Shown here: positions 16,841 through 25,464 of the stretch, in pieces
Numbering within the stretch: position 1 is the first letter of the stretch
Layout: every line of letters begins with the position of its first letter
DNA from: an uncultured Clostridia bacterium
GTDB taxonomy: Bacteria > Bacillota > Clostridia > UBA1381
Length of the DNA: 64,000 nt
Reading direction: 5' to 3'
NCBI GenBank assembly: GCA_947631085.1
Contig: CANRJY010000001.1
Location: 1 to 64,000 of the forward strand
Made by a program: the position numbers and the translations under genes
The notes under the pieces: model-generated
Databases searched by the model: none
What the model was told of the DNA's origin: nothing
Seen by the model: the letters and a program-made list of their open reading frames with translations, nothing else

Positions 16841-19800
16841 TTATTTTATTTTTACGCAGTCCTCGCCGAAAATTTCTTTAATGTCCTCAAGAGCCGAACT
16901 CATGCCGCTGAACCACATTCGTCTCGGCGCTCTTACAGCCTTTCTCGTGTCCTCGAAAAACAGGCATACGGGCATATCTCCCTGATACGGCGCGAGACTT
17001 TCCCGAACACGCTCAAGGTTTTCGTTGTTTTGCGTTGCGAGCTTTATAAAAAGCTGTTTCTGCTTCGGAGCGGTATTTTTCTCAATCGCGTCCGAAAGCG
17101 CCTCGACGGTTTCCGCTATGAGCTTCGGCTCCTCGTCCTCGCGTATAGAAAGTCTGCCCTTAACTGCTACAATATTCCCCTCGGCAAGCCTTGATGAATA
17201 ATCGGCGAGCACCTTCGGGAACACGATGCACTCCGCGCTTCCGGAAGCGTCCTCAAGCGTTAAAAACGCCATCTGCGCGTTCGCGCGCGTGGTCTTGTTT
17301 TTCCGCGATGCCACGACCGCGCATATCACCATCGGATCGCCGTCATGCAGACCGTTTTCGCCCTCATGATACGTTCCGTCCTCATCGCGGCGGACGCTGT
17401 CGTTTATATCTCTTATTGTATATCTCGTTATTCTTTTTATTTTATCGGTATATTCCTCCATAGGATGTCCCGAAAAATACATTCCTATCGAGTCCTTTTC
17501 CATTTTAAGAAGCGTGCTCTTATCGTATTCGGGAATATCGGGCATATCCATTTCCTGTACCGTATCTCCGCCCGTATCGAACAGGGAAATCTGCCCCGCG
17601 ATATTATCTCTCGCTGCTCTTGCCGAGCCTTCGAGAGCGCGCTCGTATACTGCCATAAGCTGCGAACGCTTCAGTCCCATCGAGTCAAACGCGCCGCAGA
17701 AAATCAGCCCTTCGAGAGCGCGCTTGTTCATATCGCCTCCGGCGGTGCGGTCAATGAAATCGGAAAAGCTTTTGAATTTTCCGTTTAGCTCACGCTCCCG
17801 CACAAGCTTTACCATAAGTCCGCGTCCGACGTTCTTCACAGCCGACAGCCCGAAACGAATGCCGTTCCCCTCGACGGTGAATGTGTCGTCGCTCTTGTTA
17901 ACGTCCGGCGGCAGACGGTCAATGCCCATTTCGCGGCAGTTCTCAATGTAGTGGTTTATCTTGTCCTGGTCGTCAATGCTCGATATAAGCGCCGCCATAA
18001 ACTCGACCGGATAAAACGTCTTTAAATACGCCGTCTGATACGCGACGACCGCGTACGCCGCCGCATGGGATTTATTGAAACCGTAATTGGCGAAATCGCT
18101 TATCTCGTCAAAAATAGCGGTAGCCGTCGCCTCGTCAATGCCGTTTTTGATACAGCCCGGAATTTCACCGTCATCGCTGCCATAGATGAAGTTTTTACGC
18201 TCGATCTTCATCTGATCCTCTTTTTTCTTGCTTATCGTGCGCCGCATTATATCCGCCCTTCCGAGTGAATAACCCGCGAGAGTGCGCACGATTTCAAGTA
18301 CCTGCTCCTGATAAAGCATGCAGCCGTAGGTATTTTTTAAAATCCCCTCGAGCAGCGGATGCTTATATGTGATTTTTTCCGGATGCGCTCTGTTGTGCAT
18401 ATAGCGCGGTATCTGCTCCATAGGTCCCGGGCGGTAAAGCGAAATTCCCGCCGTTATGTCCTCAAAGCATGTCGGGCGCATTTCCTGCATCATCGACTGC
18501 ATTCCCGCGCTCTCCATTTGGAACACGCCGTCGGTGTTTCCCGACGCGATTAAGTCGTAAACCTCTCTGCGGTCAAAATCCAAATGGTCTATATCTATTT
18601 TAATACCCCTGTTTTTCTCTATGATATTTACCGCGTTTTCGATTACCGTAAGATTTCGAAGTCCCAAAAAGTCCATTTTCAGAAGTCCGAGACTTTCCAC
18701 TGTATCCTTCGTAAACTGCGTTGTTATAAAATTTTCCGTGTTAAGCTGGAGCGGCACATAATTCACCATCGGCTCGCTCGTGATAACCACGCCCGCCGCG
18801 TGAGTTGACGCGTGGCGCGGCAGCCCCTCGAGAGCGCGCGACACATCGATAAGCTCCTTAACTCTTTCGTCGCTGTCGTAGAGCGCCTTTAATTCCGAGC
18901 TTATATCGAGCGCCTTATCGATCGTCATTTTCAAGTCAAACGGTATCAGCTTGGCGATTCTGTCAACCTCGGAATACGGCATATCAAGCGCGCGTCCAAC
19001 ATCGCGGACGGCAAGCTTCGCTTTCATCGTGCCGAACGTGACGATCTGCGCCACCTGCCCCTCGCCGTATTTTTGCACGACATAATCTATGACCCTCTGT
19101 CTTTTATCGGGCGCAAAATCGATATCGATATCCGGCATACTTACGCGCTCCGGATTTAAGAAACGCTCAAAAATAAGCGAATACTTGATAGGATCGACAT
19201 TCGTGATTTCAAGGCAGTACGAAACAAGACTTCCCGCCGCACTTCCGCGCCCGGGTCCTACCGCGACGCCGTTGTTCTTCGCGAAATTTATAAAATCCCA
19301 TACTATAAGAAAATAATCGACAAAGCCCATGCGCTCTATCGTGCCGAGCTCGTACTCGAGCCGCTTTTTAAGCTCGTCCGGCTCGTCGGGATAGCGGCGC
19401 TTCAAGCCCGCCTCGCACAGCTCCCTGAGATACTCCGAAGCAGTTTTTCCGTCCGGCACATCGTACGCGGGAAGATGACGCGTGTTGAAGTCAAATTCGA
19501 CATTACATCTGTCGGCTATTTTCTGCGTATTTTCAATAGCCTCCGGAACGTATTCAAACAGCTTTTCCATTTCCTCCGGCGATTTCAGATAAAACTCCTC
19601 GGTTTCAAACTTCATTCTGTCGGGATCATGAACCTTCTTTTCCATCTGAATACACATCAATATATCCTGGTACTTCGCGTCCTCTTTTTTAAGATAATGT
19701 ATATCATTTGTAGCGACAAGTCCCAGTCCGAGCTCCTTCGCAAGCTTTATAAGCTCAGGTATGATCCGCTTTTGATCCGCTATTCCGTGATCCTGTATTT

Positions 19801-20317
19801 CAATAAAGTAGTTGTCCTTTCCCAAAATGTCTATATATTCGAGCGCGATTTTTTTAGCGCCCTCATAATCGCCCGAAACGAGCGCGCGCGGTATTTCACC
19901 GGCAAGACACGCCGAAAGAGCGATTATTCCCTCGCTGTGCTCGCGCAGTATTTCCTTATCTATTCTCGGCTTGTAATAAAATCCGTCGATGTAACCCGCG
20001 CTTACGAGCTTTATCAGGTTATGATAACCGGTATCGTTTTCCGCGAGCAAAATAAGATGGCTCATCCTGTTGTCAACGCCGTGAACCTTGTCAAAACGCG
20101 TTCTCGGCGCGACGTACACCTCGCAGCCTATCACGGGATGAATGCCCTGCGCCTTCGCTTCGCGGTAAAAATCGACCACGCCGTACATAGAGCCGTGATC
20201 CGTGATAGCGCAGGAGGACATGCCAAGCTCCTTGACCCGCGAAACGAGCTTTTTTACGCTCGCCGCTCCGTCAAGCAGGCTGTATTCCGTATGCGTGTGC
20301 AAATGGCAGAATTGCAT
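16841..20317 (-). CDS. dnaE: DNA polymerase III alpha subunit (DnaE)
   Basis: The 1158-residue protein has an N-terminal PHP domain (HTHTEYSLLDGA, DHGSMYG). The C-family polymerase core includes GPGRGSAAGSL and the catalytic PDIDIDF, and ARHPEAR-like helix-hairpin-helix elements follow. A C-terminal OB fold is around residues 990-1080 (AFLTLEDASGSAECIVF). It is the lagging/error-prone replicative polymerase of low-GC Gram-positives, alongside PolC. It is the last gene of the hprK-murB-rapZ-yvcK-whiA cluster, 15 bases after whiA. Confidence 0.97.
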   Translation of the reverse strand: MQFCHLHTHTEYSLLDGAASVKKLVSRVKELGMSSCAITDHGSMYGVVDFYREAKAQGIHPVIGCEVYVAPRTRFDKVHGVDNRMSHLILLAENDTGYHNLIKLVSAGYIDGFYYKPRIDKEILREHSEGIIALSACLAGEIPRALVSGDYEGAKKIALEYIDILGKDNYFIEIQDHGIADQKRIIPELIKLAKELGLGLVATNDIHYLKKEDAKYQDILMCIQMEKKVHDPDRMKFETEEFYLKSPEEMEKLFEYVPEAIENTQKIADRCNVEFDFNTRHLPAYDVPDGKTASEYLRELCEAGLKRRYPDEPDELKKRLEYELGTIERMGFVDYFLIVWDFINFAKNNGVAVGPGRGSAAGSLVSYCLEITNVDPIKYSLIFERFLNPERVSMPDIDIDFAPDKRQRVIDYVVQKYGEGQVAQIVTFGTMKAKLAVRDVGRALDMPYSEVDRIAKLIPFDLKMTIDKALDISSELKALYDSDERVKELIDVSRALEGLPRHASTHAAGVVITSEPMVNYVPLQLNTENFITTQFTKDTVESLGLLKMDFLGLRNLTVIENAVNIIEKNRGIKIDIDHLDFDRREVYDLIASGNTDGVFQMESAGMQSMMQEMRPTCFEDITAGISLYRPGPMEQIPRYMHNRAHPEKITYKHPLLEGILKNTYGCMLYQEQVLEIVRTLAGYSLGRADIMRRTISKKKEDQMKIERKNFIYGSDDGEIPGCIKNGIDEATATAIFDEISDFANYGFNKSHAAAYAVVAYQTAYLKTFYPVEFMAALISSIDDQDKINHYIENCREMGIDRLPPDVNKSDDTFTVEGNGIRFGLSAVKNVGRGLMVKLVRERELNGKFKSFSDFIDRTAGGDMNKRALEGLIFCGAFDSMGLKRSQLMAVYERALEGSARAARDNIAGQISLFDTGGDTVQEMDMPDIPEYDKSTLLKMEKDSIGMYFSGHPMEEYTDKIKRITRYTIRDINDSVRRDEDGTYHEGENGLHDGDPMVICAVVASRKNKTTRANAQMAFLTLEDASGSAECIVFPKVLADYSSRLAEGNIVAVKGRLSIREDEEPKLIAETVEALSDAIEKNTAPKQKQLFIKLATQNNENLERVRESLAPYQGDMPVCLFFEDTRKAVRAPRRMWFSGMSSALEDIKEIFGEDCVKIK

Positions 20318-20332
20318 GATGATTCCCTCCCT

Positions 20333-21181
20333 CTACAGGGTGTCCGCTATTGACAAAATCCTGTTTAATCTATGATTTACCCCCGATTTCCCGATCGGCG
20401 GGTTTGTTTTCTCTCCCAATTCCTTTAAGCTGTCCTCGGGATATTCCAATCTCAGCTCGGCGATTTCCTTTAAAACGTCGGGCAGCTTTACCCATTGAGG
20501 ACTTTTTTTAAGTTTTTTTATTGCGTAAATATGCTTTGACGACGCTCTCGCGGACTTGTCCGCGTTTGCGGTGTCGCAGTTTACGCGCCTGTTTATACTG
20601 TTTCTGACTTCCTTTTCGATCTGCACCGTAAACAGCTCCAAAGCGCCTTTTCCCGCGCCCATGAAGCCCAAAATTCCGGCTATCGCGTCGCATTCCTTTA
20701 CATATACAACATCGTAGCCCTTGCGGTAGGTGAGCTTTGCGGAAAATCCCTCTTTTTCAAGCACAGCCCGCAAAAACTCGGCTTCCTTCCTGTTTTTGGT
20801 GTCAAATTCGAGATGATAGCTCTTTTCCGGATTCGACGCCGAGCCGGCGCCCAAAAAAGCGCCACGTACATACGCGGCACGGCAGCACGACAGTCTTACG
20901 CTTCCCGCCATGCCCTCAATTATATTTTCCGCCGTATCGGTATTTTCGATATTGAAACGGTATTTTGGTCCTTTTTCGCCGCTTATTTCCATTCCGAAGC
21001 ATTCCCGAAGATTTTCGCGCAGTCTTTCAAACACTGCTTCGTTTTCCGTTGTGAATTTTATTTTGTCGTCAGCCGCGCTGCCGGCAAAGCGGAGCATTCC
21101 CGCAAGCTCGGCGGCGGCGCAGCTCGGGCAGCCGCGTTCGGCGCGGCAAAGCCTTTCCTTTATATCCGACGAGAAAGACAT
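20333..21181 (-). CDS. whiA: WhiA, cell division/sporulation regulator
   Basis: The 282-residue protein has a degenerate LAGLIDADG homing-endonuclease domain (about 1-180, with RAAYVRGAFLGAGSASNPEKSY) and a C-terminal helix-turn-helix (LKELGEKTNPPIGKSGVNHRL). It binds DNA; in Streptomyces it drives sporulation genes, and in Bacillus it affects division and chromosome segregation. It lies between yvcK and dnaE. GGGGAGAA precedes its ATG. Confidence 0.95.
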   Translation of the reverse strand: MSFSSDIKERLCRAERGCPSCAAAELAGMLRFAGSAADDKIKFTTENEAVFERLRENLRECFGMEISGEKGPKYRFNIENTDTAENIIEGMAGSVRLSCCRAAYVRGAFLGAGSASNPEKSYHLEFDTKNRKEAEFLRAVLEKEGFSAKLTYRKGYDVVYVKECDAIAGILGFMGAGKGALELFTVQIEKEVRNSINRRVNCDTANADKSARASSKHIYAIKKLKKSPQWVKLPDVLKEIAELRLEYPEDSLKELGEKTNPPIGKSGVNHRLNRILSIADTL

Positions 21182-21194
21182 TATGTATTCTCCC

Positions 21195-22154
21195 CTATCT
21201 TTCGGTTAATTTCATTACGGTTCTCGCAAGGCGGCTGAAATTATGGCGTATTTTTTCGTTCTGCACAAGCAAAAGATTACCCTTTACCACCGCGCATCTG
21301 TCCTCTATCGCGGCAATATCGGCCTTGACCTCGCAGGCGTTTTCAGCCGCGTAACGTTCCCTGATCCCCTCGGGAATTGGAGCGTCGTTTATAATGATCG
21401 CGTCGGCTATGCCTCTGTACGAGTGCTTTTCTATTGCCTCCAAATGGTCGCTTACGGTATACCCTTCGGTTTCTCCCGCCTGACTCATTATGTTGCAAAC
21501 GTATATTTTAATCGCGTTACTCTCTTTTACGGCTTCAGCCACGCCGTCAACGAGTAAATTCGGTATTATGCTCGTATAAAGGCTGCCCGGTCCCAGCACG
21601 ACCGCGTCCGCCTCTTTTATCGCATTTATAACTCCCTTTACCGCCTTCGGCTTTTCGGGCTTAAGAAAAACATGTTCTATTCCGCTGCCCGGTCCCGACC
21701 GGTGAAAGCCTATATGCGACTCGCCCTCTATTATGTCTCCGTTTTTCAGTCTTGCGGCGAGCTGAACGCTTTCGTTTGTTACCGGATAAACCGCGCCGAT
21801 AACTCCCGCGACCGCGCTGAATCTGCGTACCGCCTCGTCAAAGCTCGCGGACATTTCGTTAAACGCGGCGAGGATTATATTTCCGAGAGTGTGTCCTTTA
21901 AGACTTCCCTCTTTAAAGCGGAAATTAAGAATTTCAGCCGTTTCTCCGTCTATTTCGGCAAGCGCGCTTATACAGTTGCGCACATCTCCCGGCGGCAGCA
22001 TACCAAGCTCGCCGCGAAGCGCGCCCGACGAGCCCCCGTCGTCGGCTACGGTCACTACGGCTGTTATATTATGCGTATGCAGCTTCAAGCCCTTCAATAT
22101 AGTCGAAAGTCCCGTTCCGCCGCCGATCACAACAATTTTTTTATCGGAAAGCAT
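21195..22154 (-). CDS. yvcK: YvcK/GlmR, UDP-sugar-binding cell wall regulator (CofD-like fold)
   Basis: The 319 residues begin with VVIGGGTGLSTILKGLK and contain VADDGGSSG, DVRNCISALAE and LGPGSLYTSIIPNLL, all family marks. YvcK binds UDP-GlcNAc and links carbon supply to peptidoglycan precursor synthesis in Bacillus. It is flanked by rapZ (4 bases upstream) and whiA (13 bases downstream), as in most Firmicutes. Confidence 0.95.
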   Translation of the reverse strand: MLSDKKIVVIGGGTGLSTILKGLKLHTHNITAVVTVADDGGSSGALRGELGMLPPGDVRNCISALAEIDGETAEILNFRFKEGSLKGHTLGNIILAAFNEMSASFDEAVRRFSAVAGVIGAVYPVTNESVQLAARLKNGDIIEGESHIGFHRSGPGSGIEHVFLKPEKPKAVKGVINAIKEADAVVLGPGSLYTSIIPNLLVDGVAEAVKESNAIKIYVCNIMSQAGETEGYTVSDHLEAIEKHSYRGIADAIIINDAPIPEGIRERYAAENACEVKADIAAIEDRCAVVKGNLLLVQNEKIRHNFSRLARTVMKLTER

Positions 22155-22158
22155 AACA

Positions 22159-23016
22159 TCACTCCCTGCCTATATCGCGGTTTACCACGTTCGCCTTGTA
22201 GCCTATGCTCTGCAAATATTCCGCCAGCTTGTTCGCCATAGTAATGCTCCTGTGCTTGCCGCCGGTGCAGCCTATGGCGATCGTCAGCGATACCTTCCCC
22301 TCCTCGATATAGAGCGGGATCATAAATTTCATCATATCATCTAATTTTTCGAGAAACGCTACGGCAGACGAGGACGACATGACGTAATCCTGCACCTCTT
22401 TATCGTTTCCCGTCTTTTTCTTCAAAGCGTCCACATAAAACGGATTCGGGAAACAGCGCACGTCAAACATCAGATCCGCGTCCACCGGCACTCCGTATTT
22501 GAACCCGAACGCCATTACGTTTATTTCTATCGCGTGAGCCGGATCGTCAGATGAATATATTTTTTTAAGCTCCTGAATAAGCTCCTGAATTGTGAGATTG
22601 GACGTATCTATCACATAATCCGCCGCGCTGTAGAGCTTTTCGAGCATTTTGCGCTCAGCCTGAATTGACGCGAGCAGTCCGTTCGGATTATCGACCGGAT
22701 GCGCGCGCCGCGTTTCCTTGTAGCGCTTTACGAGCGTCTCGTCGTCGGCGTTCAGATACAGCAAAACGCAGTCAAAGCCGCGCTCCTTAAGCCGGCTGAC
22801 CTGCTCGACAAGCTCGTTTATCATCTCTCCCACGCGTATATCGACAACGAGGGCGATATTATTGAATTTTCCGTTAGCCGCCGTCAGCATTTCGGCGAAT
22901 TTCGGTATCAGCATCGGCGGCATATTATCAATGCAGAAATATCCCATATCCTCCAGATACCGTATAACCCGCGTTTTGCCCGATCCGGACATACCGGTCA
23001 CTATCGTATATTGCAT
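22159..23016 (-). CDS. rapZ: RapZ/YvcJ, P-loop nucleotide-binding RNase adapter
   Basis: The 285 residues carry an N-terminal Walker A (GMSGSGKTR), a Walker B-like LVVDIRVG and the C-terminal block CTGGKHRSI. In E. coli RapZ delivers the sRNA GlmZ to RNase E and senses glucosamine 6-phosphate; in Bacillus YvcJ is a nucleotide hydrolase of less clear role. Its start overlaps the murB stop by one base. Confidence 0.94.
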   Translation of the reverse strand: MQYTIVTGMSGSGKTRVIRYLEDMGYFCIDNMPPMLIPKFAEMLTAANGKFNNIALVVDIRVGEMINELVEQVSRLKERGFDCVLLYLNADDETLVKRYKETRRAHPVDNPNGLLASIQAERKMLEKLYSAADYVIDTSNLTIQELIQELKKIYSSDDPAHAIEINVMAFGFKYGVPVDADLMFDVRCFPNPFYVDALKKKTGNDKEVQDYVMSSSSAVAFLEKLDDMMKFMIPLYIEEGKVSLTIAIGCTGGKHRSITMANKLAEYLQSIGYKANVVNRDIGRE

Positions 23017-23915
23017 TATTTTTCTCCTATAAGCCGTACCTCCGGCTCTAAATCTACTCCGAATTTTTCTTTAACCGTCTTTTGCACATATTCAATCAGC
23101 GCGATCACATCCGCCGCCGTCGCGCCGCCTTTGTTTACCACAAATCCGGCGTGCTTTTCGCTCACCTGCGCGCCGCCTATGGTATAGCCCATGAGACCCG
23201 CGTCCTGTATCAGCTTTCCCGCGAAATAGCCCTGCGGGCGCTTGAACGTGCTTCCCGCCGACGGCATCGAAAGCGGCTGTTTTTCCGCGCGTCGGTTCGA
23301 ATAATCACGCATCTGCGCCTTTATATCGTCAGTATTCCCCTTTTTCAGCTTCATATTGCACGAAAGAATTACAAATTCGCCGCTTTCAAATATGCTGTGA
23401 CGATAGCCGAAATCAAGCTCGCTGTTAGGCGAAGTCTTAATTTCACCGCTTTTATCAATATAAGTTACGTCCGTAATTATATCCTTGAGCTCTCCGCCGT
23501 ACGCTCCGGCGTTCATATAAATTCCGCCGCCGAGCGTGCCGGGTATTCCCGACGCAAACTCAAATCCGGCAAGCTCCGCCTCCAAGATCCTGTTTGCGAG
23601 GGCGGTCATGAGTATTCCCGCTTCCGCGTACACGTTTTCACCCTCGATTTTACAACCGGTCATGCCCGACGCAACCTGAATAACAACGCCGCGTATACCC
23701 TTGTCTCCGACAAGCATATTCGAGCCGTTGCCCATTATCACATACGGAATACCGTTTTCACGGCAATACGAAATGATCCCGCCTATCTCTTCCGCGTTTT
23801 TCGCGCTCACAAGCGCATCGGCGGGACCGCCTATGCGGAAGGTGGTGTGATTTTTCATAGGCTCGTCAAAAAGAGTGTCAGGCGCGAGTTTCAGAAGTTC
23901 TTCTCTGTTAATCAT
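23016..23915 (-). CDS. murB: UDP-N-acetylenolpyruvoylglucosamine reductase
   Basis: The 299-residue FAD enzyme makes UDP-MurNAc for peptidoglycan. Motifs are TFRIGGPADAL, IMGNGSNMLVGDKGIRG, GIPGTLGGGIYMNAGAYGG and SAGSTFKRP, which has the proton-donor Ser. A C-terminal Glu lies in LEPEVRLIGE. The last two blocks point to the type IIb form common in Firmicutes. Its ATG overlaps the hprK stop (ATGA). Confidence 0.96.
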   Translation of the reverse strand: MINREELLKLAPDTLFDEPMKNHTTFRIGGPADALVSAKNAEEIGGIISYCRENGIPYVIMGNGSNMLVGDKGIRGVVIQVASGMTGCKIEGENVYAEAGILMTALANRILEAELAGFEFASGIPGTLGGGIYMNAGAYGGELKDIITDVTYIDKSGEIKTSPNSELDFGYRHSIFESGEFVILSCNMKLKKGNTDDIKAQMRDYSNRRAEKQPLSMPSAGSTFKRPQGYFAGKLIQDAGLMGYTIGGAQVSEKHAGFVVNKGGATAADVIALIEYVQKTVKEKFGVDLEPEVRLIGEK

Positions 23916-24856
23916 AAATTAAGCTGCGCCTCCATCTGGTTCATCAGGCGGTTGTTAAGCTCGACAGCCGCGTTGTAGCCCATGCGCTTCTGCCTGTTGT
24001 TCATCGCCGCGACCTCGATGATAACGGCTAAATTACGTCCGAGCTTTACGGGGACGGTCAGCGACGGGATATTAATTCCCATAATGTTAGTGTACTCGTC
24101 AACCATGCCGAGACGGTCGTACTGCTTTCCGTCCTCCCACGGCTCCAGGTGAATGATCATGTCGATACTCTCGCTGTCCTTGACCGCGCCTATACCGAAA
24201 ATCTCCTTTACGTCGATTATGCCGATACCGCGAAGCTCGATAAAGTGGCGAATGATCTCGGGCGACTCGCCCACGAGCGTCTTATCCGACACGCGCTTTA
24301 TCTCCACCGCGTCGTCCGCGACAAGTCTGTGACCGCGCTTTAAAAGCTCGATCGCCGTTTCGCTCTTGCCAACGCCGCTTTCGCCGAGTATAAGTATACC
24401 CTCGCCGTAAACCTCGACAAGTACGCCGTGGCGAGTGCGTCTCGGAGCGACCTTTACGTTCAGATATGAAATAATCGCGCTCATAAACGCCGAGGTAGCC
24501 TGCTCGGTTCTCAAAAGCACTATATTATACTTTTCCGCAAGCTCCGGCATTTCCGGAAATACCTGCTGACCGCGCGTTATCACAAGCGCCGGAAAGCCCT
24601 GCGCGAAAAAGTCCTCCATTCGTTTTTTTCGCTCGTCCGTCGTGAGCTGTTCGAGATAATTAAACTCAACTCTGCCCATAATTTGAATGCGATTATGGTC
24701 GAAATAGTTGAAAAACCCGATCATCTGAAGCCCCGGACGGTTAATATCCGCCGTGCCTATGAGTATCTCGTCTATATCCTTCGTCTCATGAATTTTCTCA
24801 AGCTCGAACTCCTCTATTATTTTAGTCAGTGGAATAGTAAATCCGGTCTCTACCAT
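23912..24856 (-). CDS. hprK: HPr(Ser) kinase/phosphorylase
   Basis: The 314-residue protein has the Walker A GESGVGKSETAIEL, the following catalytic DDAVEI, and the capable-Asp signature LRGIGIIDVKEIFG. It phosphorylates HPr on Ser46 to signal carbon status through CcpA. It is the first gene of the cluster ending in dnaE, all genes overlapping or 15 bases apart at most. A strong promoter lies upstream. Confidence 0.96.
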   Translation of the reverse strand: MVETGFTIPLTKIIEEFELEKIHETKDIDEILIGTADINRPGLQMIGFFNYFDHNRIQIMGRVEFNYLEQLTTDERKKRMEDFFAQGFPALVITRGQQVFPEMPELAEKYNIVLLRTEQATSAFMSAIISYLNVKVAPRRTRHGVLVEVYGEGILILGESGVGKSETAIELLKRGHRLVADDAVEIKRVSDKTLVGESPEIIRHFIELRGIGIIDVKEIFGIGAVKDSESIDMIIHLEPWEDGKQYDRLGMVDEYTNIMGINIPSLTVPVKLGRNLAVIIEVAAMNNRQKRMGYNAAVELNNRLMNQMEAQLNL

Positions 24857-24901
24857 ATTCGTTTCCTGTCCTTTCCAGTCTTATCATATTAATCCGTTTA
24901 T

Positions 24902-24930
24902 ATTATATATTAAAATATGTTTTTTTTCAA
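24902..24930 (-). promoter_or_regulatory. SigA-type promoter of the hprK-dnaE operon
   Basis: TTGAAA (24925-24930) and TATAAT (24902-24907) on the minus strand with a 17-base spacer. Confidence 0.75.
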
Positions 24931-25100
24931 TAAGAATATAAAATTTATTTAAACGCCGATTCTGACGCTAATATTTTATCACCGTATGATAATTTTGTCA
25001 ATCTTATATGTCCTCTGCCTGTTTATGAAATATTTACATGATTTTTTTTACCCTTTTTTACAAAATATATGAAGGTAAAATTTTATTGGGAGCGAAAAAA

Positions 25101-25349
25101 ATGTCTGCAATTATAAAATCCGTACAAATTTATTTTCTCGGCATTCATCACGATATCGCCAAGCGTGCTTTCGACAGGCGCGTTGACAAATTGATCCGCG
25201 GCGGACAGCCCATAACGGACAGGCGCACATGTCTTATGGCGGATAAATGCTGCCTTCTGCGCAAACGCTTCGAGGATGCCTCCGCCGGAATTGACGTTAT
25301 TATGCAAAATAACGAATTTAAAAAAATCTGCACAAAATATAGCGAATAA
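25101..25349 (+). CDS. Small basic, cysteine-containing protein of unknown function
   Basis: The 82-residue frame starts MSAIIKSVQIYF after GGGAGCG at a proper distance. It is rich in Lys/Arg and has a cluster CLMADKCCLLRKRF. No family was recognised. It lies between the hprK and nifJ promoters and ends three bases before the -35 of nifJ, so it is separate from nifJ control. The longer frame from 25038 lacks a site. It could be spurious, but start signal and base use look coding. Confidence 0.5.
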   Translation: MSAIIKSVQIYFLGIHHDIAKRAFDRRVDKLIRGGQPITDRRTCLMADKCCLLRKRFEDASAGIDVIMQNNEFKKICTKYSE

Positions 25350-25351
25350 TC

Positions 25352-25380
25352 TTGATTTTATTGAAGAAAAGTGATATAGT
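25352..25380 (+). promoter_or_regulatory. SigA-type promoter of nifJ
   Basis: TTGATT (25352-25357) and TATAGT (25375-25380) with a 17-base spacer. The leader to the ATG is about 80 bases. Confidence 0.7.
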
Positions 25381-25464
25381 ATAGCCATGTATGTTAAAAT
25401 AATACAAACGGGAGATTTATGTAAACCAACTCCCGAAAATAAATCTATTTAGGAGGAGATTCCG

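Noticed and set aside
19475-20353. A 292-residue plus-strand frame opposite dnaE
   Set aside because: It is antisense to the conserved PHP and N-terminal polymerase domain and has no recognisable motif or ribosome site.
23082-23978. A 298-residue plus-strand frame opposite murB
   Set aside because: It is antisense to intact MurB motifs, very rich in Arg/His/Tyr, and without a start signal.
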